From contig CM035361.1 of the NCBI GenBank assembly GCA_020137815.1, forward strand, positions 1,112,524 through 1,176,523: a DNA stretch of 64,000 bases, read 5' to 3'. Both the position numbers and the translations under genes were made by a program. Shown here one piece after another: positions 13,800-24,051 of the stretch (the stretch's first letter is position 1; every line of letters starts with the position of its first letter). Source of the stretch: Hormiphora californensis (lineage: Eukaryota > Ctenophora > Tentaculata > Cydippida > Pleurobrachiidae). The notes below the pieces were generated by a model that had not been told where the DNA came from, did no database searches, and was given only the letters and a program-made list of their open reading frames with translations.

Positions 13800-14640
13800 T
13801 CTTGGTATTCATTTGTTATTTCTTTTGGTTTTTTAATTATATTTCCCCTCCCTCACTTGGGTGTTTGTTTTTGGACAGGGTACGGTACCGCCCCTCCCCC
13901 TTTCCTGTCTTCCTTTCCTTGTACTTTCCCCTTGCCTCTAGCTCGCTCCCCCGGTAGCTCTCTCTGCCTCTCTCTATCTAGCCCCCTCTCTCTCCGTCTC
14001 CCTCTTTCTCTCTCTTTTAGGGCAGGTCTTTCAGCATCTTCTCGCTCCTCCTGGCTAGGCCCCCGTCTCTTGAGTTGCTCGCATAGAGGGATTGGTTCTC
14101 TCTTAGTTTGAGCTTCATCGCTTCTCGGGGTTTTGGTCCTGGTTTATTCCTAGGAGAGTTCGTGGAGGGCCTTATTTTCCTTTCTCCTCCTGTTCTCACT
14201 GTGGCAGTTTAGCTGCAGGAGTGTAGTCTGCATTAGTACTGGGCCGGGGAGGTATTGTACGCTTTATCAAGTTATATCCTGTTTGTGCCATTTTCACCCT
14301 CACTATCACCGGTTCCAGTTTCATTTAACTGGCATATCTTATTCATTATGTGTTATATGTGTTACAGCATTACTAACCTAGGCCCTAGACTCTGGCATTC
14401 GCAGGGCACCTCTCACATGAGAAAGGGGTAAGTTCACGCACCCACTCCTCAATTACATTCCCCAGGTAAAACTGTCTATAGGCGGATAGACTAAAACAAC
14501 CACCATCATTTACGCATTTTTAGGGTTCCGGAATCCGATTGTTCCTTCCCCTGGGCCTCTCTTGTATAAAGTCTCATGAAATAGTGAAAAGAAAAACGGC
14601 GTGTGGATAATAACTTTTTCTTATGTTAGTAAGCTAGAGG
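13800..14640. other. LINE 3' flank / probable 3' UTR
   Basis: T- and CT-rich non-coding DNA after the LINE stop codon. I see no clear poly(A) tail; the (GA)n tract from about 14645 may mark the 3' end. No gene supported. Confidence 0.4.
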
Positions 14641-14703
14641 CTAGAGGGAGAGATAGAGAGAGAGAGAGAGAGAGGAGATAGAGAGAGAGAGCGAGAGAGA
14701 GAT

Positions 14704-14748
<45 letters not shown>

Positions 14749-14838
14749 CGGGGGCGATATTCTCTACACTTATGATGCGCTAGCTAGCGTCTCTCTCGCT
14801 CTATCTCGATATAATCATACCTCTCTCTCTCTCTCTCC

Positions 14839-14884
<46 letters not shown>

Positions 14885-15325
14885 AACTCTTTCTCTCCCA
14901 ATTCTTTCTCACTTATCCACCGGGGTAGAGTTAGGGTGAGGGTTAGGGTTCCTTAGGCTAGGTGGAAAGTGCCACAGCCTGTGGTACAGTGCCACAGGCT
15001 GTGGTACTGACCATCTACACAAAGTTTGCACAACACGCAAAGTCAACTCAGTCCAGCACCTTACCGCAGCTAAATGAGTACATCACAAGCCACTCATCCA
15101 CGTCACCTACCGGCCTCTTTTCTTCCGGTCACCATTTACCCTGGAGAGAGGAGTACCGAACCCACATTTGCGCCTGGGGATTTCCGGGGGGGGGGGGGGG
15201 TGTATCCATCCAGACTGGGCGGGTTTGCGTCTTAGCTTAGGCCGAGGGTATTGGTGATTGGTAGTCCTTTCCCGCAAAAGTGGATCCGGTCGGTAGTCCT
15301 CTCCTTCTGCCCCCACCTCTCTCTC

Positions 15326-15367
<42 letters not shown>

Positions 15368-15507
15368 ACTCTCTCTCACTCTCTATCTCTTTCTCACTCA
15401 CTCTCTCTCGCTATGGACAGACTGTCGATAGGAGCCAGCCGGGATTATTTCTTTATATATAATATATATATCGAATGTATCCCTTTCTCTATCTATCTTA
15501 ATCTATC

Positions 15508-15561
<54 letters not shown>

Positions 15562-15580
15562 TCTCCCTCTCCTTTTCTAT
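14640..15580. repeat. GA/CT microsatellites and a G-run
   Basis: (GA)n at about 14645-14745, (CT)n at about 14820-14885, 15320-15365 and 15500-15570, and a G-run near 15186-15200. A short GGGTGAGGGTTAGGG telomere-like motif lies near 14935-14950. No gene is supported; the translations here are Ser/Leu or Arg/Glu runs. Confidence 0.85.
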
Positions 15581-16640
15581 ATATCTTTACCCTTGAGCTT
15601 AACCATTCTCACGAACACTATCAAATTGCACGATCAGCACACGGCGTTCACTCCCGTCTCACACACGAACATATACATGCTTGCTCACGAACATTTGACC
15701 CCGCTTCCACACCCTGCTTTTCAACTAGTCTCTAGGGTGTCGTCATATGCTACGCCAAGAAGTTTAATTGACTATATACTGCTAGTCTAACTTTCCGTGA
15801 TTGGTCAAAAAGACATAGAGCACCAGAGATTGGGTGTTTGTAGTATACGGAAGTCCGAGGTCAATTAAATGGCTGCAGAGATGATATCTGTCAAACTCCA
15901 CCTCACATGTATGTTGTATAGACGCTGTCAGACTTAGCCCGCCTGACCTGCCTTCGTGATTGAAGCAAATAGGGTCAGCAATTGCCTGACAGGGTTCACA
16001 TGATGTGGTGGGGGGTGACAGATATAGGAACGATGAGGAAATAAAAAAAAAAAAAAAAAAAAAAAAAAGGTAAAACCATACAAAATGGTCATGTACATCG
16101 GGTTATACACCGTGTATTTCATCATAAGGGAGACATATGTCATCACATTGTATCCCGTCCATTGCTCTTTTCCTCGTGGAGCTGGGATTCAAGCTGACAC
16201 GCAAAAACAGGAAATAGGTTATTTTCAAGGAGTTGGGATACATGTATGAACTGCAGTTCAAAAGAAAGAGTACTGAAGAAAATAAACATAAAATATGAAA
16301 ATAATCTTTTGCGATGAAATTAGGCCATTCCCCCATCAACCAGGGTTTTCCATCTCTCCCATATTCCCGCGTGTCCTCTTAATACCCTGTTCCAAGTGGG
16401 GAACTCACGAAAAAACGCTAACCAGGTGGCCCGTTGCTGTGAGAATAGGTATAAATATATGGCCATAATAAATAATATTATACCCATATAATGTGATGAT
16501 GAAACATAGTAGGGACTCCAAACTGTGGGAGGGAGATGCAATGTGATTTCATGATAATTGGTCACGTGAATGTATGTGATTCATAAGAAAAGGCGTACTG
16601 TCTCGTCGAACTATTAGGGGGGGGGGGGAGGAGGAGGAGG
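15581..16640. other. Non-coding interval
   Basis: I see no gene, only an A-run at about 16042-16068 and a G-run with GAG repeats at about 16618-16642. Confidence 0.5.
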
Positions 16641-16654
16641 AGGGTGAAATGGAA

Positions 16655-16792
16655 AGACATGGACAGACAGACTGTAGACAGACAGACAGACATGGACAGA
16701 CGGACTGTAGACAGACAGACATGGACAGACGTACAGACATGGACAGACATGGACAGACGGACAGACATGGACAGACAGCCAGCCAGACAGCC

Positions 16793-16865
<73 letters not shown>

Positions 16866-16866
16866 T

Positions 16867-16897
<31 letters not shown>

Positions 16898-17010
16898 TAG
16901 ACAAACAGACATAGACAGCTAGATATGGACAGAAATACAGACAGACAAAAATACAGACAGACAGAAAGACAGACAGACAGACAGACAGATAGACAGACAG
17001 ACAGATAGAC
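16655..17010. repeat. (GACA)n tetranucleotide microsatellite
   Basis: Long ACAGACAG repeat, interspersed with ATGGACAGAC variants on the left and most regular at about 16795-16895. Translations in several frames (Asp-Arg-Gln-Thr on one strand, Ser-Val-Cys-Leu on the other) are artefacts. Confidence 0.95.
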
Positions 17011-17152
17011 ATATAGACCCGTTCGTTCCTTCCATTTCCAGTTTTACCAAATGAAACACAGAATCTCACGTTGTATAAATGAATGTAGTAAGAGATATAC
17101 AGAGGTAATGAAAAATACACATTCACACAAATAATATACGTCACATCTATAC

Positions 17153-17261
17153 CAGGAACCGACCGGACCAAGTAAACAACCAATCAGAGCTCGTTATTTA
17201 GGTCACGTGACTGGTTATCAGCCAATCAGGGACCAGTACTTCCTGATTCGGTCGGTTCCTG
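17153..17261. mobile_element. 109-bp MITE, copy 1 (hAT-like termini)
   Basis: Perfect 13-bp terminal inverted repeats: CAGGAACCGACCG at the left and its complement CGGTCGGTTCCTG at the right. The flanking octamers ATCTATAC and ATATATAC match at 7 of 8 bases, a plausible 8-bp target duplication. The interior carries two CCAATCAG boxes and a TCACGTGA E-box. A second copy of exactly the same length lies at 47487-47595. Confidence 0.85.
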
Positions 17262-17687
17262 ATATATACATTATATCTGATCGGGGCGTGACTTCTCAAA
17301 TAATTAGTAGTTAGTGATACTACGAATAACACGATACTGTAAATACGTTTCAAAAATAAGGACTGGTTCAACTTCAATAAAGTGTCTCAAACTGTTCTAA
17401 ATTGCAGTATATAATCGGTAGTAAAATAAAAAAGTGATATCTAATTATTAATTACTAAAAGTAAGCTAGTAAACTGTTAAATATAATATCCTCAACACAA
17501 ATCTAATACAGCCCACCACTTTCTCAATCTAATACTAGATACAATCAGTCCAAAGTTTATATTATCTCTGGCCATCAATCGTGTTTACTGTAAATATCTC
17601 CACAGAAAACAGAAGTCGACCTCTGTTGATTTCTTCTGTTGTTACAGCGCTGTTTATAAGATGGGGATCCGTTCTCTATAATTCCTG

Positions 17688-17918
17688 TTAGTCTAGTTCG
17701 ATAGAACAGTTCAGATCGGTAGGTATTTGTAGGACTAACTTGAGCAGAACCTTCTCTTCAGCCTGAAAGATATACTGGGTTAGAGATGAATTGAGATATA
17801 TGCACCGGATATAAGTTTCTCGCATAGAAATATTCCAGCTCTTCATTCAACGTCCACGTAATGGTGGTGAAATAGAGGCTCATAAGACTGACACCTTTAC
17901 TGACACCCTTAGTGACTA

Positions 17919-17950
<32 letters not shown>

Positions 17951-18508
17951 AAACACACTGACTCCCACACCACTCACAATTGATGATGTAGAGCTGTATC
18001 TCTGTGCCATAGATGAAGATCTCCCAGTTCCACTAGGAGAGGGTGATCTACTATCATACAATCTCCTGGGTGAAGATGTCCTGGGTGTTCCCCTTCTCTC
18101 TCTAATCTTCCTAACTGCATCCTCTAGCTCGCTGCACCATTTCTCTCTGTCTCCCTCGTTCTCAGGGCATCCTTGGACCTGGAGGGGAGAAGGAGGGTTA
18201 GAGCGCTGTATCATAGTTGAGGGGTTCGAAAGACGTGGTATGGGATGGAGGCCGGGTTTGATAAAAATATTTTCTAAGATCTTGTTGAGTACAACCCAGA
18301 GCAGGGCCTATCCCTGAACTTCCAGGCATGAAGAAGAGAGACCAATACACCGGGAACTTAGTTAGTCTAGAGGGATTCATTTTAGTTACACCACACCGTA
18401 TATATCTTACCTGTGCGACCTTGACCCCACCAGTACTCGCATCATCCCCACACTTCACACGGATCTCTCCACTCCTCAACACGTAGATCTTCAGCTGTTT
18501 CTCGGCAC
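17688..18508 (-). CDS. Three terminal minus-strand exons, possible 3' end of the coiled-coil gene
   Basis: Three exons fit by splice sites and phase: 18411-18508, 17978-18178 and 17688-17762, the last ending at TAA 17688-17690. The first encodes KQLKIYVLRSGEIRVK. The second encodes DREKWCSELEDAVRKIRERR followed by an Arg/Ser/Pro-rich tail. The third encodes about 24 residues. A beta-strand-like segment followed by a W-containing amphipathic helix faintly resembles the C-terminal half of a PH-type fold, but this is only suggestive. All junctions are GT-AG and keep phase 0. They follow the coiled-coil exon at 26463 across an 8-kb gap containing the acidic gene array, so they may be its last exons or a separate gene. 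A decayed copy lies upstream at 18885-19560. Confidence 0.5.
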
Positions 18509-18884
18509 CTGTGAAGAGGGTGAATTGTCTGACGAGATTTGCCTGGAACAAACCTCTTCTTCGGAACCCATGCATATTCTATCCGCCAGTACAGCTTAAG
18601 AAACGACAATAGGGATAGCGATTTTCAAATCAAAAAGCAATTGGTACCTGGTTTTCGGAATTTATTCATCTCAGATCGCTAGTGCTACGCCCCAATTTGG
18701 CGTTGTGTATCTACATGATTAGAAACGAGTTCGAAATCAGCTAACAATAGAGGCGAAACCAACCTGAACATACCTAAGATAGACATACCAATACACACGA
18801 AAATTCCAAGAAATCATCTCTTAGCCGTAATGGTGCTCCAGGCCTGAGAGGGACTTACTACAACAACTACACGAAAAAGTCCGA

Positions 18885-19560
18885 GTCCCTACTCTCTAAA
18901 TCTTCCTAACACCCTCCAGTCGTGTGACCATTCTCTGTCTCCCTCGTTTCGGGAGCTCCCGGCCGGACAGAGGGATGGAGGGTTAGAACGCTATCATAGT
19001 TTGGGTGGTTCAAAAGTCCTGGAGTCCTATGTCTTAAGTTCAATGATAGCGGATGTGAGCAGGTGTTTCGGGGTTCCAGTTCTCTGATGGAGTCTAGGGA
19101 CGGTATGGGGTGGAGGGGAGCTGTAGAAGATGTTCTAGAGACTTTGTAAATAGAGCCAGGTATCCTGAAACTTACATATTGCAAATAGAAAGATAAAACC
19201 CAGGGAGTCAGTAACATTCCGTTAGGCGGACTTATTTTAATACATGCCACGGTATATCTTACCTGTGCAACTTGACACACGGTTCTAGTATCCCACACTC
19301 ACCGGATTTCCACTCTAATACGTGATCTTGCGTCTTGGACCCGACAGATGAATGTCACGTACGGTTGCGGACAATGCCTAACATATAGTCTGTGACGCAG
19401 TTCACCACCTAGCGACGAGCGGGAAGTCTAACGAAGCCTTGCGAAAATAGGATTAGGGGATTCTCATACAAACAAGATAGATAACTTTCTTCGGAACCAT
19501 TATATTCCTTCTGATCAGCTACAGGCTAGAACCGATTGCCCAAATTGAGCCACTTGTACC
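18885..19560 (-). pseudogene. Decayed duplicate of the exons at 17978-18508
   Basis: The order and wording of 18080-18600 recur with many indels. AATCTTCCTAAC and the TCTCTGTCTCCCTCGTT stretch lie near 18900-18950. A GGAGGGTTAGA..GCT..ATCATAG block lies near 18980. The TATATCTTACCTGTGC donor region lies near 19253-19268, and CTTCTTCGGAACC near 19489. Frames are broken and no exon can be assembled. It is a local duplication that has lost coding capacity, or a poorly resolved duplicate in the assembly. Confidence 0.6.
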
Positions 19561-20500
19561 TGTTTGACTGAGTGGAAATCACCCGATTTCAATTTCAGAG
19601 ACTTCTTGTTTGGTGTTGTGGTTGGTATTTCAGGTCGTTCAGTCTCAAGCACCTTGGGTTATGTGTGGGACGTATACAGGTATTCGGGGTGTGTTCGATC
19701 TGCGGAGAAATAGGGTGGAGACTAGTGGTGGGAGGAAAACAAGGGGAATATGGTGGGAGTTAGTGGTGGGAGGAAAACAAGGGAGATAGGCCGTGGAAGT
19801 GTGGGGAATGGGTTGGGAGTTACGGGAGATACGAGGATTCGGGGAAGAGTTAGGGGGGAGATAAGGAGATCCCAGTGGGTTGCGTGGAGGAAACCAGGAT
19901 TAGTGGAGTTGATCGCTTGGTCACAACTCAGATCGTTTTATTTGTGTGAGGAAGACACCGAACTGATCCCAATCGCTTATCTCCCTTCCCTTTTTCTACG
20001 GGGGGGGGTATTCCGAGATTCCGGGAGATTGCCACTGTGATGGAACCCACCAATTGTTGCAGTTACAAAGATTAGGAACTAGATTTGAAGCAAAATTGAT
20101 GAGACTACTTACTAATCTCTTAATTTGTTATAATGCTTACCAACTGAGCTCCCTTAGCTCTCATGACTCTCCTTAGCTACTGTTACTCACGTCCGGAGCT
20201 CGACATGGTGGGGGGGTGTGTCTCAAGCTGCCATGTAATCTAAAGTTGGGTAAGACAGGAAAACGATGTCGAACCAGGAATATGGTCCTGATGAGCTAAA
20301 CATCACGTGCATAAAAACATTATTATTGTATTAATTGTTTCGATGTACTGGTCAAGTTAGCTTAGTGTTTGAGGCCGTCTAAATCACTGCATTCTTTTCG
20401 TGCTTGTTAAGGGTAGATAGTTGATTGCGATAGGGTTGGGGATTTGTAATAGTAAGAGTTCATAGGGTAGGGGAATCTGCTCCAGTGGTCCAGCAATTCA
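19561..20500. other. Interval before the acidic gene array
   Basis: G-rich repeats (GTGGGAGGAAAACAAGGG twice) at about 19725-19790. No supported gene. Confidence 0.4.
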
Positions 20501-20504
20501 GCTA

Positions 20505-20711
20505 GAATCAGTGGCACACGGCCCCAAGAGATAGACCGGGAAGGGTTAGCACAGTAAGGCATGCCCCTTGGTGCTAGGTAACCAGACCAGTTTGCACGTG
20601 CAACTCCCTGGATCTCTAGGGGAAATGCCCCTGGGTATAAAGTGAAATACTCAGTTACCAACCGCACGTGCATTCCTCTACCTACATTCTTTCACTACAA
20701 AACTATTTGCC
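20505..20711 (+). promoter_or_regulatory. Conserved promoter block, unit 1
   Basis: Shares about 170 bp with the regions before 22226 and 25528. A perfect palindrome TTGCACGTGCAA (20592-20603) lies 44 bp before TATAAAG (20636-20642), and a second CACGTG (20665-20670) lies 29 bp after the start of the TATA box, about where transcription should begin. ATG 20712 follows. The upstream part, GGTTAGCACAGTAAGGCATG here and GGTAGCTCAGTAAAGCATG in unit 2, faintly resembles a tRNA A-box. Confidence 0.8.
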
Positions 20712-21335
20712 ATGTTCGGTAACAAGACACCGCTCATCTTCGGATGCATTGCTGCAGCTGCAGCAGGAGGAGCACTGCTTTACTGGATCAGTAAGGAGGA
20801 GGACCCTCAACCAAGCCACCCTGTGGTGGAGCCAGAGGAGGCTCAACATGAGGAGCCAGAGATGCTTCAGGGCGAGGCGGTGCAAGCGGAGGAGGAGCAG
20901 AATGGTTGGGGGGAGGACGAGAAGATAGAAACGGAGGCTGAGGAGATAGAGGAGGAGAGAGAGATAGAGGAGAAGAGAGAGGAGGAGAGAGAGATAGAGG
21001 AGAAGAGAGAGATAGAGGAGAAGAGAGAGGAGGAGAGAGAGATAGAGGAGGGAGAGATAGAGAAGGAGAGAGAGATAGAGGAGAAGAGAGAGAAGGAGAG
21101 AGAGATAGAGGAGAAGAGAGAGGACGAGAAGATAGAAACGGAGGCTGAGGAGATAGAGGAGATAGAGGAGGGATCGGATGGGACTGGAACTCCTCTTCAC
21201 ATTCATCAACATACAACTGTTTGTTTGTCAAACCATGTTCTCAACGAAAGTGAAGTTTGCTATAACTGTTGCCATAGCTGGAGCTGCAACGGCCTCCTAC
21301 CTCTGGTGGACAAGGAAAGAGGACCCAGAGGATGA
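20712..21335 (+). CDS. Acidic signal-anchor coiled-coil protein, unit 1 (fused 3' end)
   Basis: Intronless 207-codon ORF from ATG 20712, 76 bp after the TATA box. The N-terminus MFGNKTPLIFGCIAAAAAGG continues into ALLYWISKEED: one Ala/Gly-rich membrane segment (about residues 8-26) then a charged stop, as expected of an N-terminal signal anchor with the acidic body in the cytosol or a lumen. Residues about 30-70 are Glu/Pro rich; residues about 72-155 are an Arg/Glu/Ile repeat (REIEEK units) coded by a purine-only tract and predicted to form a long charged helix. From about 21178 the ORF runs into sequence that is 5' leader in sister genes, so its last 50 residues come from a fusion. The family is unrecognised; no function is assigned. 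Confidence 0.7.
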   Translation: MFGNKTPLIFGCIAAAAAGGALLYWISKEEDPQPSHPVVEPEEAQHEEPEMLQGEAVQAEEEQNGWGEDEKIETEAEEIEEEREIEEKREEEREIEEKREIEEKREEEREIEEGEIEKEREIEEKREKEREIEEKREDEKIETEAEEIEEIEEGSDGTGTPLHIHQHTTVCLSNHVLNESEVCYNCCHSWSCNGLLPLVDKERGPRG

Positions 21336-21366
21336 GGAGCCCGCCCTGCCCATTGCCCAACATTGA
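21235..21366 (+). pseudogene. Second, truncated acidic anchor gene in unit 1
   Basis: ATG 21235 begins MFSTKVKFAITVAIAGAATA followed by SYLWWTRKEDPEDEE, clearly paralogous to the intact gene at 25528. The ORF stops after 43 codons. Beyond the stop, family-specific coiled-coil text (KELEKRVSELEE) and the family C-terminus (DDTFYLSL just before about 21566) remain in shifted frames. It has no promoter of its own: its leader is fused to the 3' part of the upstream gene, whose ORF overlaps it in another frame. Confidence 0.7.
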
Positions 21367-21539
21367 AAATGAAGGGGCGCCGGAGGGGGAAGGAATCACA
21401 TTGTGATTGAGAGGAGCCAGAGGAGGCCAAGGAGGAGAGCGAGTTAAAGGAGTTAGAGAAGAGAGTAAGCGAGTTGGAGGAGATAAGATGATCAAACATT
21501 TTCCCCAAGACATGTTGACAGGACATGTTGAGAGGAAAG

Positions 21540-21755
21540 ACGATACTTTTTATCTCTCCCTGTAATTTTACTTTTCACTATGATTTAACGCTGTTTTAAT
21601 TCTCTAACAATACCAACCAGGGCAACGGGCAACCAAGCATGGATGTACTGGACACAACGGGGTCTTTATATTAAACCGTTCAGAGGTTGAATCTATCAGT
21701 ATCTATTTCGGGTCAACACATTGAAACATTCCACGCTAGCAACGATCCAAAAACT
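21540..21755 (+). repeat. Conserved 3' tail of the acidic gene unit, copy 1
   Basis: From the FYLSL codons, through a TTTTACTTTTCACTATGATT stretch, to AGGGCAACGGGCAACCAAGC and CTTTATATTAAACCG, this tail matches 24970-25150 almost base for base, and 22895-23050 and 26155-26300 more loosely. It shows that duplication copied whole units (promoter, gene and 3' flank). The ATTAAA near 21670 could serve as a poly(A) signal. Confidence 0.75.
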
Positions 21756-21765
21756 AGCTACGCAG

Positions 21766-21865
21766 TTGGATCCATCGCATCCTATTCTCGCTCCGCGAAT
21801 AATAGATGTGAGATCGATCTCGGTCGCTGCGCGACCTCGATCTCACTCAGGCATCAATGTTGCCA
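21766..21865. mobile_element. 100-bp hairpin insertion with 10-bp target duplication
   Basis: Absent from the matching position of unit 3 (near 25173). AGCTACGCAG flanks it on both sides (21756-21765 and 21866-21875). The insert starts TTGG and ends CCAA. Its middle (21808-21846) folds into a near-perfect stem: GTGAGATCGA pairs with TCGATCTCAC, and GGTCGC with GCGACC around a TGC loop. The family is unknown. Confidence 0.75.
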
Positions 21866-22029
21866 AGCTACGCAGCCACAACCCTATACTAGATTACAAG
21901 TTGAAGCCTATTGCAATGCCACAGAACTGATACAGCTGTAGCAACAACAATAGAAGCGGGGGGGGGGGGGGGGGGGTCACGGGTTTTACAACTTTCGTTT
22001 TTGATATTCAGAACAGTGGACCCTCTCCG

Positions 22030-22225
22030 GGCTCTAAGAGTCAAGAGATAGACCGGGCAGGGTAGCTCAGTAAAGCATGCCCCTTGGTGCTAGGTAACCA
22101 GACCAGTTTGCACGTGCAACTCCCTGGATCTCCAGGGGTAATGCCCCTTGGTATAAAGTGAAGCACTCAGTTAACAAGCGCACGTGCAATCTCCTCTATC
22201 CACTTTCACAACTGTTTGTTTTATC
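22030..22225 (+). promoter_or_regulatory. Conserved promoter block, unit 2
   Basis: TTGCACGTGCAA at 22108-22119, TATAAAG at 22152-22158 and CACGTG at 22181-22186. The palindrome-to-TATA (44 bp) and TATA-to-E-box (29 bp) spacings are identical to unit 1. A G-run at about 21959-21976 precedes the block, as in unit 4. Confidence 0.8.
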
Positions 22226-22783
22226 ATGTTGACGTTCAAAACAAAAATCATTGCCGGTTGCATCGCCGCCGCAGGGGGAGCAGTTATGATGTACTGGCTT
22301 ACTCGTAAGGAGGAGGAGGAGCCGCAAGCAGTTACCCCCGAGGAGGCTGAGCAGGCAGATACTCCTTGCAAAGGGCCAGAGGAGCCTCAGGCAGTTACCC
22401 CTGAGGAGGCTGAGCAGGAAGATACTCCTTGCAAAGGGCCAGAGGAGCCTCAGGCAGTTACCCCCGAGGAGGCTGAGCAGGAAGAAAATCTTTACAAAGG
22501 GCCAGAGGAGCCTCAGGAGGAGGAGGTGCTTCAAGAAGAGGCAGTGCAAGAGGCGACCAAGGAGACCAATGGTGAGGAGATGAAGGCAGTGGAGGAGCCA
22601 GAGGAGCTGGACGAGGGGAAGAGTGAGACTGAGTTAGAGATAGAGACGGAGGAGATAGAGATAGAGAAGGGAGAGCTAGAGAAGGAGAGAGAGAAAGACG
22701 AGGTAGAAGAGTTAATGAGGTTAGTTGAGGATGCAGAGGAGGATTATGAGTTAGAGGTCAGAGGAGTTAGAGAGAAGAGTTAG
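22226..22783 (+). CDS. Acidic signal-anchor coiled-coil protein, unit 2
   Basis: 185-codon intronless ORF. The N-terminus MLTFKTKIIAGCIAAAGGAV leads into MMYWLTRKEEEE, the same anchor plan as its neighbours. Residues about 32-95 contain three tandem copies of a 21-residue repeat built on EEPQAVTPEEAEQ and a TPCKGP-like end (63-bp DNA repeat, about 22317-22506). A Glu-rich helical region with heptad-like LEIETEEIEIEKGELEKE follows. The ORF ends early: a one-base shift near 22765 separates it from an adjacent open frame that runs to TAA 22905-22907 and contains RRVSELERREK and the family motif ETFSPR. So it is probably a recently truncated member, or has a consensus error. Confidence 0.75.
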   Translation: MLTFKTKIIAGCIAAAGGAVMMYWLTRKEEEEPQAVTPEEAEQADTPCKGPEEPQAVTPEEAEQEDTPCKGPEEPQAVTPEEAEQEENLYKGPEEPQEEEVLQEEAVQEATKETNGEEMKAVEEPEELDEGKSETELEIETEEIEIEKGELEKEREKDEVEELMRLVEDAEEDYELEVRGVREKS

Positions 22784-23224
22784 CGAGTTAGAGAGGAGAG
22801 AGAAGAGTAGAGAGAAGAGTAGAGACGAGGAGGCTGAGGACAAGAACATAGAAGAGGAAACTTTTTCCCCAAGAGCGGAAAGACCATCAATTTTATCTAT
22901 TATCTAATTTATAATTTTATTTTTAACTTTGATTTTATGTACTTATAATGAACAACACTGTTTCAATTCTCCAACAATACCTCGAAGGCAACCAAGTTTA
23001 AAGATACTGGACATTAAACATCTGTCCGTATCTACTATCTGTTTCGGGTATTAAAACATGTATTAAAACATTCCTTGGCTCCTTGCCAGCAAGGATCCAG
23101 AAACAAATACACGGGCCCTATCACAAATTGAATCCCATGTATTGTAGCGCCACATAAATGCAGATACCTGTACTTGTAGCAACTACAATAGAAGCGGGTG
23201 TGTGGCGATATTCAGGACAGTGGA

Positions 23225-23580
23225 CCCTGCACAGGCCCTAAAAGATAGACTAGATAGGCTAGTAAAGTGAGGAATGTCCCTTGAAACTGATGTTAGTCGT
23301 GGGTCAACTTTGCACATGCAGTTTAACAGCTCAGATCTGAGCGCGGCGGGAGTGCTAGAAATTAAAAGTTTCAAGATTTGTGCACTATGAAAAAATAATT
23401 TGATGAAGGAGCAGGTTTTAATTCCGTCATTTCTGCATCAGAGCATTCCCCCGTATGTTGTATTGCTTTCGTTGTGTATCACAACTGGCCTAGTACAGCT
23501 AGTAAAGGGAAATACTCAGTTACCAACTGAACGTGCAATCTTCCTTCAACTATCTTCAACAAATCTTTGATTATCATGTT
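23225..23580 (+). promoter_or_regulatory. Degraded promoter region, unit 3
   Basis: Recognisable but eroded: AGATAGACTAGATAGGCTAG near 23240, and the palindrome reduced to TTTGCACATGCAG near 23310. About 170 bp of unrelated DNA separates this from GGAAATACTCAGTTACCAAC near 23510. The TATA box is altered (AGTAAAGG near 23502). This copy probably drives transcription poorly. Confidence 0.55.
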
Positions 23581-23787
23581 ATGTTGACCACGATGATCTC
23601 GGGCTGTATTGCAGCCGCTGTGGTCGGTGCTTTGATGTACTGGCTGTTTAAGAGGCAGGAGGAGCCCCAGCCAGACGACACTGTTGAGGAGCCCCAGCCA
23701 GACGACACCTCTTGCAATGTTGAGGAAGCTCACCAGGAGGAGCCAGAGACGCTCCAGGATGAGGCGGCATCTCCAGGGGCCGTATAA
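23581..23787 (+). pseudogene. Truncated acidic anchor gene, unit 3a
   Basis: ATG 23581 begins MLTTMISGCIAAAVVGALMY followed by WLFKRQEEPQPDD. After 68 codons the coding sequence jumps into promoter sequence of the same family, so the stop codon is supplied by the TATA box (GTATAAAG at 23782-23789). A 5-bp duplication (ATGTTATGTTGACC) places an out-of-frame upstream ATG at 23576 that ends after three codons. The fusion point points to recombination between paralogous units. Confidence 0.6.
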
Positions 23788-24051
23788 AGTGAAATACTCA
23801 TTACTCAGTTACCAACCGTACGTTCATTATTTTATACACCACGATTGCAACACTTGTTACACTGTACAAAGTTATGTTTTCAACAAAAGCCAAAGCCGCT
23901 GTCGCTGTCGCTGGTGGATGAACCGAAAGGAAGGAGGAGCTGCTCAAGAAGAAGGCACAGGAAGACTTTTCTCCAAGGAACGCCGAGAAGAAAGACGATA
24001 CTTTTTATTGCTACACAGTACAACGCAATGTTCGCAAAGAAAGTCGTTTGT
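23783..24051 (+). pseudogene. Decayed minimal member, unit 3b, behind a captured TATA box
   Basis: TATAAAG at 23783-23789 and the following GTGAAATACTCA leader lead to ATG 23873 (MFSTKAKAAVAVAGG then stop). The expected WMNRKEGG anchor exit and a Glu/Lys tail with FSPRNAEKKDDTF-like text follow in shifted frames up to about 24010. The coiled-coil body is deleted: the anchor region is joined almost directly to the C-terminal tail. Confidence 0.55.

Noticed and set aside
16549-17183. Cys/Leu/Ser/Val-repeat and Asp/Arg/Gln/Thr-repeat ORFs
   Set aside because: Translation of the (GACA)n microsatellite.
20520-20600. tRNA gene or tRNA-derived SINE in the promoter block
   Set aside because: There is an A-box-like GGTAGCTCAGT, but no convincing B box or cloverleaf; conserved with a TATA box, it is better read as a promoter.
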